A stretch of DNA of 19,951 bases from an archaeon (GCA_030699005.1 JAUYLQ010000057.1:1-19951), one strand, 5' to 3'. Numbered from the stretch's first letter, positions 1 to 6,900 are shown. The notes: generated by a model not told the origin, from the sequence alone. A program made the numbers and translations.

Positions 1-286
1 AAAGCCCAAGAATTGCGAAAAATGTTTTCACTGAGAAAATTTTACTTATCTGCTTTCTTGCGAGAATAATAAAGGGGATATTAATTAATAAAATCAAAAT
101 TGAAACCGGAACTCCTGTCAAAAAATGAACCAAAAGTGAAATTCCCGTAACTCCTCCGTCTATAAATCCATTTGGAATTAAAAATCCTTTAAGACCAAAT
201 CCCGCAATTGCAATTCCAAGCAAAATTAAAAAGTACTCTTTAAATTCATGAAAACTATTTTTAAAAAACCCCTTTTTTATCTCCAT
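1..286 (-). CDS. YitT/DUF161-family membrane protein, N-terminal part (runs off left edge)
   Basis: Reading the minus strand from the ATG at 286 gives an uninterrupted N-terminal part of about 95 residues that continues past the left edge. After a short basic start there are hydrophobic segments including LILLGIAIAGFGLKGFLIPN, then IDGGVTGISLL and VPVSILILLINIPFI. The order GxxLIPN...DGGVxGIS is the N-terminal signature of the YitT (DUF161) family of multi-pass membrane proteins. Their transport or other role is not established. A TATA-like box at 311-320 lies about 26 bp upstream of the ATG on this strand, so the message is probably leaderless. Family assignment is from motif memory and the C-terminal DUF2179 domain cannot be seen here. 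Confidence 0.75.
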   Translation of the reverse strand, partial: MEIKKGFFKNSFHEFKEYFLILLGIAIAGFGLKGFLIPNGFIDGGVTGISLLVHFLTGVPVSILILLINIPFIILARKQISKIFSVKTFFAILGL

Positions 287-310
287 CTTTTAATTAAAGG
301 CCCCCGTATT

Positions 311-350
311 TTTTAAATTAATCTGTTTAAAAGTAAAAGATAAATTTATT
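311..350. promoter_or_regulatory. Divergent TATA boxes for the YitT-like gene and the radical SAM operon
   Basis: The 89-bp space between divergent starts holds a TATA-like box for the minus gene (311-320) and one for the plus operon (341-350). Each lies roughly 26-30 bp from its start codon, the spacing expected of leaderless archaeal transcripts. No other operator is visible. Confidence 0.5.
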
Positions 351-375
351 AAGCACATACATTGGAAAGTCTTAA

Positions 376-1437
376 ATGAAAGAAACAAAATACAGTTCAT
401 ATCTAACCGGGAAACTTGTAAAAGGCTGCGAACTCTGCGTGGAGGGACGTAAGATGGTTCTCTTTGTAACGGGACTTTGCTCAAGAGGGTGCGACTTCTG
501 TCCTCTTTCAAAATTAAGGATGAGTATGGACAAAACTTATGCAAATGAAAGACCGGTTAATTCAATAAAAGATGTGCTCGATGAAGTTAAAGCTTCCGGA
601 GCAAAAGGGTGCTCAATTACCGGGGGTGACCCTCTTCTTAAATTAAAAAGAACTGTAAGACTCGGGAAAGCACTGAAAAAAAAGTTCGGAAAAAATTTTC
701 ATATTCATATTTACCTTTCAACAAAACTTGTAAACCTTCAAAACCTTAAAGAACTCTCAGAATTCGTTGATGAAGTGAGGTTCCACCCGGACTTTGAAAA
801 ACCCGTTTATGAAGAAATCGAAAAAATAAAACTTGCCGGAAAATTCTGGAAAAGTGAGAATATAGGGATTGAAATTCCCTTATTTCCGGACAAAACAGAT
901 AAGATTTATAATTTTATTGTGAAAGCAAAAGGCTATTTTTCTTTTTTAAACTTTAATGAACTTGAGGCGGGAGAAGTTACCGGTCCCGTAATGGCAAAAA
1001 AATATGAGCTGGATAAAGACGGTTATTTAGTTAAAAGCTCAATAGATGCCGGTAAAAAATTAATTAAAAAATTAGAAAAAAGCAAAATAAAAATAAACAT
1101 AAACCTCTGCACCTCAAAACTTAAACTGGTTCATCAGTATGGAAACAGGCTTAAAAATTACAAGCCGTTCCTTTTTTCTAAAATGACTGATGAAGGAACT
1201 CTTGTTTATTTTTCGTCTTCTCCATCTCCTGAAAACAGGAAGCTTTTAAGTAAAAATAAAAAAAAGAATAAAAATAATTTTGTTTATGACAAAGAGAAAA
1301 ATCAGTTGATAATCAACCCAGGGGTAATTCCTTCAATAAGTAAAAACAACAAAAACAGAATAAAAATTTATAGGACTGAGGAATACCCCACTTTTGACCG
1401 TGAAGAAGTTTTAAGAGAGGAATTACTTTTACTTTAA
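376..1437 (+). CDS. Radical SAM protein, COG2108-like archaeal family
   Basis: This is a 353-residue radical SAM enzyme expected to bind a [4Fe-4S] cluster and cleave S-adenosylmethionine. The cluster motif is C35-x3-C39-x2-C42 (LCSRGCDFC), and the SAM-contacting loop is TGGDP at residues 82-86. An extra cysteine pair precedes it (GCELC, C18 and C21). The overall pattern resembles COG2108, an uncharacterised archaeal family related to pyruvate formate-lyase activating enzymes, so the substrate is unknown. The Lys-rich C-terminal third has no recognisable auxiliary cluster motif. The gene is first in an operon with cbf5, which begins one base after its stop codon, hinting at an RNA-modification role. 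That link is inference only. The ATG fits a TATA box about 30 bp upstream. Confidence 0.8.
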   Translation: MKETKYSSYLTGKLVKGCELCVEGRKMVLFVTGLCSRGCDFCPLSKLRMSMDKTYANERPVNSIKDVLDEVKASGAKGCSITGGDPLLKLKRTVRLGKALKKKFGKNFHIHIYLSTKLVNLQNLKELSEFVDEVRFHPDFEKPVYEEIEKIKLAGKFWKSENIGIEIPLFPDKTDKIYNFIVKAKGYFSFLNFNELEAGEVTGPVMAKKYELDKDGYLVKSSIDAGKKLIKKLEKSKIKININLCTSKLKLVHQYGNRLKNYKPFLFSKMTDEGTLVYFSSSPSPENRKLLSKNKKKNKNNFVYDKEKNQLIINPGVIPSISKNNKNRIKIYRTEEYPTFDREEVLREELLLL

Positions 1438-1438
1438 A

Positions 1439-2329
1439 ATGAAACCAGACACAGAAAAATTAAAGAAAGAAAAAACAACCGAAGAACTTCTGGAATTTTC
1501 AATAATCAACATTGATAAACCGGCGGGACCGACGAGTTTTGACGTTTCGGATTTTGTCCATAAAACTCTTAACCTAAGAAAAACTTCACACTTTGGAACT
1601 CTTGACCCAAAAGTTACAGGGGTCCTTCCGATTGCACTAAACAGAGCATGCAAGCTTACAGGATTTTTCTTAGGAGAAGACAAGACTTATGTTGGAATTG
1701 CGAGGTTCCATGAGGAAATTTCAACGGAGAGGGTTGAAGAAGAAATTGAAAAAAAATTTCTTGGAAAAATAAAGCAAACCCCCCCTGTAAAGTCAAGGGT
1801 TAAAAGAGTTGAAAGGGAAAGAAAAGTCTACTCTTTTGAAATTTTGGAAAAAGACGGGAAAGATTTTTTGTTTAGAGCAAAAGTACAGGGGGGAACTTAC
1901 ATAAGAAAATTGATTGATGACCTAGGGAAATCAATTGGAATTGAAGCCCATATGCTTGAACTTAGGAGAATAAACGCCGGCATTTTCTCTGAAAAAGATA
2001 AAACTTACCCAACAGTCAATTTATATGATTTTGAAAAAGCAGTTACTCTGTTCAAAAGCGGAAACGAAAAGCTATTAAGAAAAATTTTAATTCCAGGGGA
2101 AATTGTGTCAGCTGTTTACCCTCCCGTTTTCATAAAAGAAGACAACCTCAAAAAGATTTACACGGGTAAACCAATTCACTATGAAGACCTCGAAAAAAAA
2201 GAGAAGTTTGACAATGGAAAAATAATCTCTGTTTTTTGCAAAAATAAGTTTGTTGGAATGTATCAGGTTATGAACGAAAAAGACGTTTTCGCAAAAGGTG
2301 AATTTGTTTTTCAGTCCATAAAAAGTTGA
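1439..2329 (+). CDS. cbf5: tRNA/rRNA pseudouridine synthase Cbf5 (TruB family) with PUA domain
   Basis: This protein of 296 residues is the catalytic subunit of archaeal H/ACA ribonucleoproteins. It isomerises uridine to pseudouridine in rRNA with guide RNAs, Nop10, Gar1 and L7Ae, and can also make tRNA pseudouridine 55. The TruB signature is clear: NIDKPAGPTS at residues 24-33, then HFGTLDPKVTGVLP, whose D56 is the predicted catalytic aspartate. YIRKLIDDLG and AHMLELRR follow in the catalytic core. The last ~80 residues (KILIPGE to the end) form a PUA RNA-binding domain, as expected for Cbf5 rather than minimal bacterial TruB. Length is slightly below the archaeal norm of about 330. It starts one base after the radical SAM stop with no evident Shine-Dalgarno, so translation is probably coupled. 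Confidence 0.93.
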   Translation: MKPDTEKLKKEKTTEELLEFSIINIDKPAGPTSFDVSDFVHKTLNLRKTSHFGTLDPKVTGVLPIALNRACKLTGFFLGEDKTYVGIARFHEEISTERVEEEIEKKFLGKIKQTPPVKSRVKRVERERKVYSFEILEKDGKDFLFRAKVQGGTYIRKLIDDLGKSIGIEAHMLELRRINAGIFSEKDKTYPTVNLYDFEKAVTLFKSGNEKLLRKILIPGEIVSAVYPPVFIKEDNLKKIYTGKPIHYEDLEKKEKFDNGKIISVFCKNKFVGMYQVMNEKDVFAKGEFVFQSIKS

Positions 2330-2352
2330 GAATTAAACAATAATTAGAAAGA

Positions 2353-2376
2353 AATATATACTTCAAAGTATATATT
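2353..2376. promoter_or_regulatory. 24-bp perfect palindrome covering the TATA box of the lipoprotein gene
   Basis: Two perfect 11-bp inverted arms (left 2353-2363, right 2366-2376) are separated by CA. The left arm (AATATATACTT) occupies the expected TATA position about 25 bp before the ATG at 2382, and the right arm reaches the probable transcription start. A protein bound here would block the promoter. The core reads TACT-N4-AGTA, recalling half-sites recognised by TrmB-type regulators, one of which is encoded just downstream. The regulator assignment is inference. Confidence 0.5.
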
Positions 2377-2381
2377 CAAGC

Positions 2382-2750
2382 ATGGGATTAAAAGGACTTT
2401 TATCTAAACTAATACTCCCCGTTGTAGGAATGGCTTTTATTTCTGGGTGCTTCACCTATATAGGACTCTCTAAAAAAGAACCTAAGTTTGAGATAAACTA
2501 CAACTTCCTTAGAGATTGGGATGGAGATGGAATTCCTGACATTTATGACATTCACCCATACTTTTATGATTACCCCCTTTTAAACCGCCCATACCACAAC
2601 CCTCATTTTCACCCCATGAATCCCTGGTATCACACTCCCCCTGATAAAACAGATTACAAAAAATCTCCTCCAAAAGTTGAAGAAAGAAAAAAAGATACAA
2701 AAAGGTTGAGAGACAACAGCGGAGAAAGAAATTCTAAAGGAAGAAGATAA
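2382..2750 (+). CDS. Small predicted lipoprotein with a DxDxDG calcium-binding-like loop
   Basis: The 122-residue protein begins with a hydrophobic segment (LILPVVGMAFISGC) whose ISGC resembles a lipobox, with C23 as the lipidation site, so export and membrane anchoring are likely. Just after it, DWDGDGIPDIYDIHP matches the thrombospondin type 3 style calcium loop (DxDxDGxxD). The middle is rich in Pro, His, Tyr and Trp (RPYHNPHFHP, NPWYHTPP), and the last 40 residues are strongly basic and probably disordered. No enzyme motif is visible. The gene is alone on its strand, with its stop two bases from the stop of the convergent TrmB-type gene. A palindrome over its TATA box suggests regulation by a repressor. 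The function is unknown. Confidence 0.6.
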   Translation: MGLKGLLSKLILPVVGMAFISGCFTYIGLSKKEPKFEINYNFLRDWDGDGIPDIYDIHPYFYDYPLLNRPYHNPHFHPMNPWYHTPPDKTDYKKSPPKVEERKKDTKRLRDNSGERNSKGRR

Positions 2751-2752
2751 AA

Positions 2753-3496
2753 TCAAAATCCATTACATTCCTCCCACATTTCAAGAAATTGCTTTCTTAA
2801 TATCGCTATAAAAGACTCCGAAGTTGTTATTAAAGTTATATAATCCCTTGGATCTTTAATTTCTGGCTTCCCGATTGTGATTCTTGCAATTCTATTATCA
2901 AAAATTGTGAAGCGAAGGGGATTTTCACCAAACTTTTTATTGTAAGCCCTAATTTTACATCCTACATTTTTCCATTCAATAGCCTTATTTTTTGTTTTGC
3001 CATCTATCTCTCCAATAAGTCTCACCTTCACCTTATTTTTTATTATTTTATTCATTACTCTTAATCCTTCTCCCCATACTTTCCAGCTTCTCTGAACTCC
3101 GAGAACCTCTCTTTTAGAATTTTTGTTCAGTTCAGCAATTTTATCCATCGTTGCATTCTGTCCCCTTATCAACTGGAAAAAAACTTCTTCATCCCCCCCA
3201 AGATTTTTAATCTCTTTTGAGGTCTGAATTATGTTTTTCAAATTTTCTTTCTTTTCCGAAATCTTTTTGTCAATAAAGGATTTCAAATTTATCAGATTGT
3301 ACTTTTTATCAGGGAGTTCTGATAGAATTCCAAGTGAAATAAACCTTCTCAATATCGAATAAATTTTATTTTGCGGAACTCTTGAGACTTCACTCAGTTC
3401 TTTTACGGAAACCGGGCTTAACCTTATTAGTCCGAGAAGAACTTTTGATTCATACTCAGCAAGTCCAAGAGATTTGAAGAACCCAATTTTTTCCAT
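2753..3496 (-). CDS. TrmB-family transcriptional regulator
   Basis: This 247-residue protein has an N-terminal winged helix-turn-helix typical of TrmB regulators. FFKSLGLAEYESKVLLGLIR opens it, VSVKELSEVSRVPQNKIYSILRR supplies the helix-turn-helix (about residues 29-51), and LGILSE leads into the wing. A charged helix (EKKENLKNIIQTSKE) links to a C-terminal effector domain of about 140 residues, of the TrmB/phospholipase D-like fold seen in many archaeal paralogues (KVRLIGEI, RFTIFDNRIARITIG). The ligand cannot be predicted; sugar sensing is known only for some members. The gene is divergent from an unknown gene at 3590 across 93 bp that contain a TACT-N5-AGTA site, so autoregulation and control of that neighbour are plausible. 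The ATG at 3496 fits a TATA box near 3514-3524. Confidence 0.85.
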   Translation of the reverse strand: MEKIGFFKSLGLAEYESKVLLGLIRLSPVSVKELSEVSRVPQNKIYSILRRFISLGILSELPDKKYNLINLKSFIDKKISEKKENLKNIIQTSKEIKNLGGDEEVFFQLIRGQNATMDKIAELNKNSKREVLGVQRSWKVWGEGLRVMNKIIKNKVKVRLIGEIDGKTKNKAIEWKNVGCKIRAYNKKFGENPLRFTIFDNRIARITIGKPEIKDPRDYITLITTSESFIAILRKQFLEMWEECNGF

Positions 3497-3540
3497 ATAA
3501 ATATGTATAAACTCTATTTAAAAAAATTTAGTTACTTTTG

Positions 3541-3553
3541 TACTCATTTAGTA
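3541..3553. promoter_or_regulatory. TACT-N5-AGTA inverted repeat in the TrmB-gene divergent promoter
   Basis: The 13-bp element TACTCATTTAGTA lies between two divergent TATA boxes (minus gene about 3514-3524, plus gene about 3558-3568). It shares its half-sites with the palindrome at 2353-2376 (TACT-N4-AGTA). It also overlaps a direct repeat of GTACTC, at 3540-3545 and 3551-3556. Its position between the two promoters is typical of an autoregulatory operator. Binding by the adjacent regulator is inferred. Confidence 0.4.
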
Positions 3554-3589
3554 CTCGAAATTTAAATATAAGTAGATAAATTAAAAAAC

Positions 3590-4141
3590 ATGGAAAAAGG
3601 AGTTTTCGATGATTCTTCAATTGGTTGTATAATAACTGAGGACCAAACGGTTAATGTGATAAACATGTTAAAAAAACTCCCTTATGTTAGTCTCGATATC
3701 TATGGGAAGATTTTATTGACAAATGAACAACAAAAAAAATTTGACAAAATTATCTCAAATGCCTCTTCTGAATTTTTTTTGGAGTTATATGAATTGAAAA
3801 ATCCGGGAATTTCTCTTTATGAAATCCAAATTATTACTGGAGAATATACTCCAAGAGAGCATGGAATCTATCTTGATGCAAAAGTTTTGACGGGAAGAGA
3901 AATAGTTAAAACTGGATTTAATTCCTTATATTGCAGAGCAAAAAATCTGAAAGTTCCAGAGACTAACGCACCTTACAATGTACTCGAAATAAAAAAAGAA
4001 AGTAAAAATTGGGGTAAGAATTACAGAATAGATGTTTATGGTGTTCCATACAGATTTGATTTTAACCTTGATAAAAAACAAAGAGCAAAAAAGTGCCGTT
4101 CCGATATTCTTTCTGAAATCGAAAAAAACAAAATTTATTAA
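3590..4141 (+). CDS. Hypothetical protein divergent from the TrmB-type regulator
   Basis: I do not recognise this 183-residue soluble protein. It has no signal peptide, no membrane segment and no obvious catalytic motif. The first 75 residues look helical (IISNASSEFFLELYELK). The central part (IQIITGEYTPREHGIYLDAKVLTGREIV) and the section around NYRIDVYGVPYRFDF look beta-rich, and the tail is basic. The start is well supported by a TATA-like box at about 3558-3568, some 26 bp upstream. It shares the divergent control region of the TrmB-type gene and may be a regulatory target of it. Base composition matches its neighbours. Confidence 0.65.
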   Translation: MEKGVFDDSSIGCIITEDQTVNVINMLKKLPYVSLDIYGKILLTNEQQKKFDKIISNASSEFFLELYELKNPGISLYEIQIITGEYTPREHGIYLDAKVLTGREIVKTGFNSLYCRAKNLKVPETNAPYNVLEIKKESKNWGKNYRIDVYGVPYRFDFNLDKKQRAKKCRSDILSEIEKNKIY

Positions 4142-4163
4142 TTTAAAAATTAAAAAATGTCTT

Positions 4164-4406
4164 CTAAATATAAATTTTGATTATTGAAATTAAGGCAATT
4201 AATCCCCATACAAGCTGGAGGGTCATTAATGGTTTGGATTTATTGTAATATGCATTGTAAAAAGTCCCAAAAACTGCGACTAAATTTATTAATTGATAAG
4301 TTAAACTTTCACCTTTCACAATTCCGTAGCTCACTAAGAAATAAGCAAGAAGGATTAGGGTCATTCCAATCCATCCAACCACCTCTGCAAAGACTTTTCT
4401 CCCCAT
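4164..4406 (-). CDS. Small three-helix membrane protein, CBU_0592-like
   Basis: This 80-residue protein has three hydrophobic helices: VVGWIGMTLILLAYFLVSYGI, YQLINLVAVFGTFYNAYY and LMTLQLVWGLIALISIIKI. The pattern GWxGxxLxLxAYxLVS...YQLxNLxxxxG resembles the CBU_0592-like family of small membrane proteins, whose function is unknown. The lysine between helices two and three (YYNKSKP) probably marks a loop. The gene is divergent from trmY with only 51 bp between starts, and both appear to use one palindromic TATA box at 4424-4433. The start codon is the only ATG consistent with that box. Nothing suggests a functional link to trmY beyond the shared promoter. Confidence 0.75.
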   Translation of the reverse strand: MGRKVFAEVVGWIGMTLILLAYFLVSYGIVKGESLTYQLINLVAVFGTFYNAYYNKSKPLMTLQLVWGLIALISIIKIYI

Positions 4407-4423
4407 AATTAAAACAATATCAA

Positions 4424-4433
4424 ATAAATTTAT
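4424..4433. promoter_or_regulatory. Shared palindromic TATA box for two divergent genes
   Basis: ATAAATTTAT is a perfect palindrome lying about 22 bp from the minus-strand start at 4406 and about 29 bp from the trmY start at 4458. No second TATA-like element exists in the 51-bp interval, so one symmetric box may serve both directions. Confidence 0.45.
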
Positions 4434-4457
4434 AACCCTTTCCTTTATTGTTTAATC

Positions 4458-5042
4458 ATGAAACACTTTGTTTATTTTTCGAGTTCAGCCGCAACATCTG
4501 GAAAAGCTCTTTCGGGAGGAGACTTGATGAAAGCCGGAAGGATGGACATTGCAATTCATTCGCTTATTCAGGGAATTTTTTTGTCTCATGATTTCAGAAA
4601 AGACGTCACTTTTCACTTTGTTTTTTATGGAATGCCTGACCCCCCTAAACACATCGAAATAACCGTAACGGATGAACTTGAAATTTCAAAGAAAGATGTT
4701 GGAAATCTAATAAAAAAGATACTTTACAAATACCGTTTCGGGGAAAAGACAGAAGTCTTTCCGGGCTGTTTTGTTGAAAAAAAATCATTTTTGAAAGTTG
4801 TGGAAGAACTTATTGAAAAAGATGTTGAATGCTTTATTCTTGACAAAAGCGGAGAATCAATTCGCGAAGCAAAAATTCCTCAAAATTGCGGTTTTATTCT
4901 TGGGGACCATGACGGACTCCCTCAGAAAGAGATGAAACGATTAAAAAATGCCTTAACTCCGGTTTCAGTTGGTCCAAAAATGTACTTTGCTTCCCAAACA
5001 GTTGCAGTTGTTAACAATGAACTAGATGTCAGAGGGATTTAA
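4458..5042 (+). CDS. trmY: tRNA (pseudouridine-54 N1)-methyltransferase TrmY
   Basis: This 194-residue protein matches the SPOUT-class enzyme that methylates N1 of pseudouridine 54 in the T-loop of archaeal tRNAs, using S-adenosylmethionine. Diagnostic segments are KAGRMD (residues 25-30), FLSHDFRKDV (41-50) and the trefoil-knot SAM-binding region GFILGDHDGLP (145-155), followed by SVGPKMYFASQTVAVVNNELD. The length is that of the family. The substrate pseudouridine 54 is normally made by Pus10, not by the Cbf5 encoded 2 kb upstream. The start is supported by the palindromic TATA box about 29 bp upstream. Its stop codon overlaps the stop of the convergent gene at 5039. Confidence 0.9.
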   Translation: MKHFVYFSSSAATSGKALSGGDLMKAGRMDIAIHSLIQGIFLSHDFRKDVTFHFVFYGMPDPPKHIEITVTDELEISKKDVGNLIKKILYKYRFGEKTEVFPGCFVEKKSFLKVVEELIEKDVECFILDKSGESIREAKIPQNCGFILGDHDGLPQKEMKRLKNALTPVSVGPKMYFASQTVAVVNNELDVRGI

Positions 5043-5332
5043 CTTTCCCGGTCAATATTAAAATTTTCTACTCCCCATATTTGTTTATACTTTTTCTCAA
5101 AAGAAAATAGTCTTTCATTTTTGATTTTAGAATCAGTAACAATCATCTTATGGTCTATGTAATTAAGGGTAATTCTGTTTTTCGTATCACTTTTATCCTT
5201 AAAAAAATCAAAATTATTGAGGGGGATATCAATTCGCTTATAATTTGAAAAATAAAAAGGGATCCATTTTCTGGTCTCTAAAATCTTATCTTCTTTTGTT
5301 GAATCGTCCACTAAATTTTCAATTTTAATCAT
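5039..5332 (-). CDS. Hypothetical protein, third gene of the YunG-deaminase operon
   Basis: This 97-residue charged, soluble protein is not one I recognise. It has no signal peptide, membrane helix or catalytic motif. WIPFYFSNYKRIDIPLNNFDFF and NRITLNYIDHKMIVTDSK look like beta-strands with turns, and the C-terminal third may be helical. Its ATG overlaps the stop of the preceding gene in an ATGA arrangement (5329-5332), so it is translated by coupling and is part of the three-gene minus-strand operon that starts at 6880. It could be a partner or inhibitor of the upstream products, but nothing in the sequence shows this. Its stop overlaps that of trmY on the other strand. Confidence 0.6.
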   Translation of the reverse strand: MIKIENLVDDSTKEDKILETRKWIPFYFSNYKRIDIPLNNFDFFKDKSDTKNRITLNYIDHKMIVTDSKIKNERLFSFEKKYKQIWGVENFNIDRES

Positions 5333-5961
5333 TTTTTGAAATCTTTTTGAAAAATTGGTTCAACCCTTTTAAATTCAACATGTTTTTTCATAGAGGGGTT
5401 TTCATTTATTGTTTCTTTAACTAATTTTTCAATAACATAATCGGTAGAACTCAGATAATCAAATTTCTTTCTTTGAATTTCAAGTAGTTTTTTATTTCTT
5501 GTGTAATCTTCACTAATTCCGAAGAGCTCCCTAACTTTTGTTCTCCACTCTTCATTTGTTTTGCAACTGCGATAATCTTCATCTCCACTCTCATATCCTG
5601 CAAAATCCTGGTCTTCCTTTTTTATATCCTTTTCTAATTCTGAAATAATTTCTCTAGCATCCAAATCATTAAGGTTGGGGGATAATTCTGCAACCCACTT
5701 GTCATCTACAATTTTTCCTTCGTAGTCAATTAATTCTCCATTTTCGAGGTCAACATAAACAAAATCGCTTACCTTTTTATATCCCCTTTGATAACAATTT
5801 GCAATTTCTGAGGAATACCCTCCTCGACCATCTGCCTCAAGAGCAAGATATGGAACCTTTTTCCATAATTCTTTCTGGCTTCTTGAATATTCTCTTATTT
5901 TGCCAGATATTTTTTTGATATCATTAAACAATTCTTTCTCAAGTGTACTTCTCTCTTTCAT
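5329..5961 (-). CDS. Hypothetical protein, second gene of the YunG-deaminase operon
   Basis: A 210-residue highly charged soluble protein with no family I can name. The first ~45 residues are helical (EKELFNDIKKISGKIREYSRSQKEL). A Gly/Tyr-rich section (ADGRGGYSSEIANCYQRGYKK) precedes a strand-turn-strand (DFVYVDLENGELIDYEGKIV). The rest is acidic then basic helices, with a coiled-coil look around TRNKKLLEIQRKKFDYL. No metal-binding or nuclease motif is evident. The start at 5961 has a clear Shine-Dalgarno (GGAGAT, 5 nt upstream), unlike the leaderless first genes, consistent with an internal operon gene 28 nt behind the YunG-deaminase fusion. It overlaps the next gene by 4 bp. Confidence 0.65.
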   Translation of the reverse strand: MKERSTLEKELFNDIKKISGKIREYSRSQKELWKKVPYLALEADGRGGYSSEIANCYQRGYKKVSDFVYVDLENGELIDYEGKIVDDKWVAELSPNLNDLDAREIISELEKDIKKEDQDFAGYESGDEDYRSCKTNEEWRTKVRELFGISEDYTRNKKLLEIQRKKFDYLSSTDYVIEKLVKETINENPSMKKHVEFKRVEPIFQKDFKK

Positions 5962-5966
5962 TTTTT

Positions 5967-5972
5967 ATCTCC
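5967..5972 (-). promoter_or_regulatory. Shine-Dalgarno site before the 210-residue operon gene
   Basis: On the minus strand AAAGGAGAT precedes the ATG at 5961 with a 5-nt spacer. It is the clearest ribosome-binding site in the window. It supports both this start and the idea that internal operon genes can use Shine-Dalgarno initiation while first genes are leaderless. Confidence 0.6.
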
Positions 5973-5989
5973 TTTCTCGGGTTTTTTAC

Positions 5990-6880
5990 TTAATAAGCAT
6001 TTCTTTTCTCAAGTGCAACATCAAAAGAAGATTTTATTATTTCTTCGAGACTTAACTGAACTTCTCCCTGAAGGGAGGGGATAACAATATTTTGAATATC
6101 TTTTTCAGAAGCTATTCTCACTGCACAACTCGTACAATAAAACCCAGGGTTGTCTTTTATTAACCTTTTACCGTCTGGAAACTTTCCGGCAACATAAAGC
6201 AAGGCTCCAGATAGGTCATTGTAACCTTTTTTACGGGCTTTTGTAATTGCATCCGCTTCGGCATGAACTTCGGGGTAAAGCTCTCCTTTTGTACCTGAAG
6301 GAACTCCTTCACGAATACACGTTGGTTCACAATATTTTTGAAGTCCTTTATGAGGAAAATGATTAACTCCTTCAGAAATTATTTCGTTGTCCAAGACCAA
6401 AACAGCTCCAAATTTCATTTTTTTGCATGGAGAAACCTTCTCAGCCAGATTCCAAGCATGATTCATATATCCCCTCCATATGTCCATTTTTTCTTTGAAA
6501 TTGGATTTTAGAAGGTTATATCTTATTCGGGTTGGTTCATACGAAAGAACGTATTCCCTTGTTGAATTGAATTCTTTAGTTTTTGAAACTCCTACAGGAA
6601 TTTTGGTTCCTTTTGGAAATTGCTCTTTTGAAAAGTCCTCATCAAAATTTCCCCCACTATTAAAATAATGAGAAATTTTTTCTCCGTTTGGAAGTGCCAC
6701 TTCTGCCCACACGATTTCCTCTCCGAAAACGTCCTGAGCCAGTACAGAAGTAACTGCGCACTGACCCCATGCGGGATTGTCTTCACTCCATCTTTTTGGG
6801 TCTGAAGTTGTCTCCTTTGACCATGATTTTCTTAAAATCCTTTTGAAGTCTTGAAAATCAACTCCTCTTAATACTTCCAT
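5990..6880 (-). CDS. YunG-like domain fused to a dCMP/cytidine deaminase-like domain
   Basis: This 296-residue protein appears to combine two domains. Residues ~8-97 resemble the YunG family: NPAWGQCAVTSVLAQDVFG (35-53) with C41, then ISHYFN (69-74) with H71, then DFSKEQFP (82-89). These could form a Cys-His pair, but YunG function is unknown. Residues ~135-290 are a zinc deaminase of the dCMP deaminase type. The zinc motif is H206-A-E208 (EVHAEADA) plus C249-x2-C252 (FYCTSC), preceded by EPTCIREGVPSG, the stretch that characterises dCMP deaminases. The likely reaction is hydrolytic deamination of a cytosine nucleotide, but the substrate is not settled. It leads a three-gene operon with two unknown genes. 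A TATA-like box at 6901-6910 fits the start. Confidence 0.75.
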   Translation of the reverse strand: MEVLRGVDFQDFKRILRKSWSKETTSDPKRWSEDNPAWGQCAVTSVLAQDVFGEEIVWAEVALPNGEKISHYFNSGGNFDEDFSKEQFPKGTKIPVGVSKTKEFNSTREYVLSYEPTRIRYNLLKSNFKEKMDIWRGYMNHAWNLAEKVSPCKKMKFGAVLVLDNEIISEGVNHFPHKGLQKYCEPTCIREGVPSGTKGELYPEVHAEADAITKARKKGYNDLSGALLYVAGKFPDGKRLIKDNPGFYCTSCAVRIASEKDIQNIVIPSLQGEVQLSLEEIIKSSFDVALEKRNAY

Positions 6881-6900
6881 GCACTATTAAAAAAATCTCC

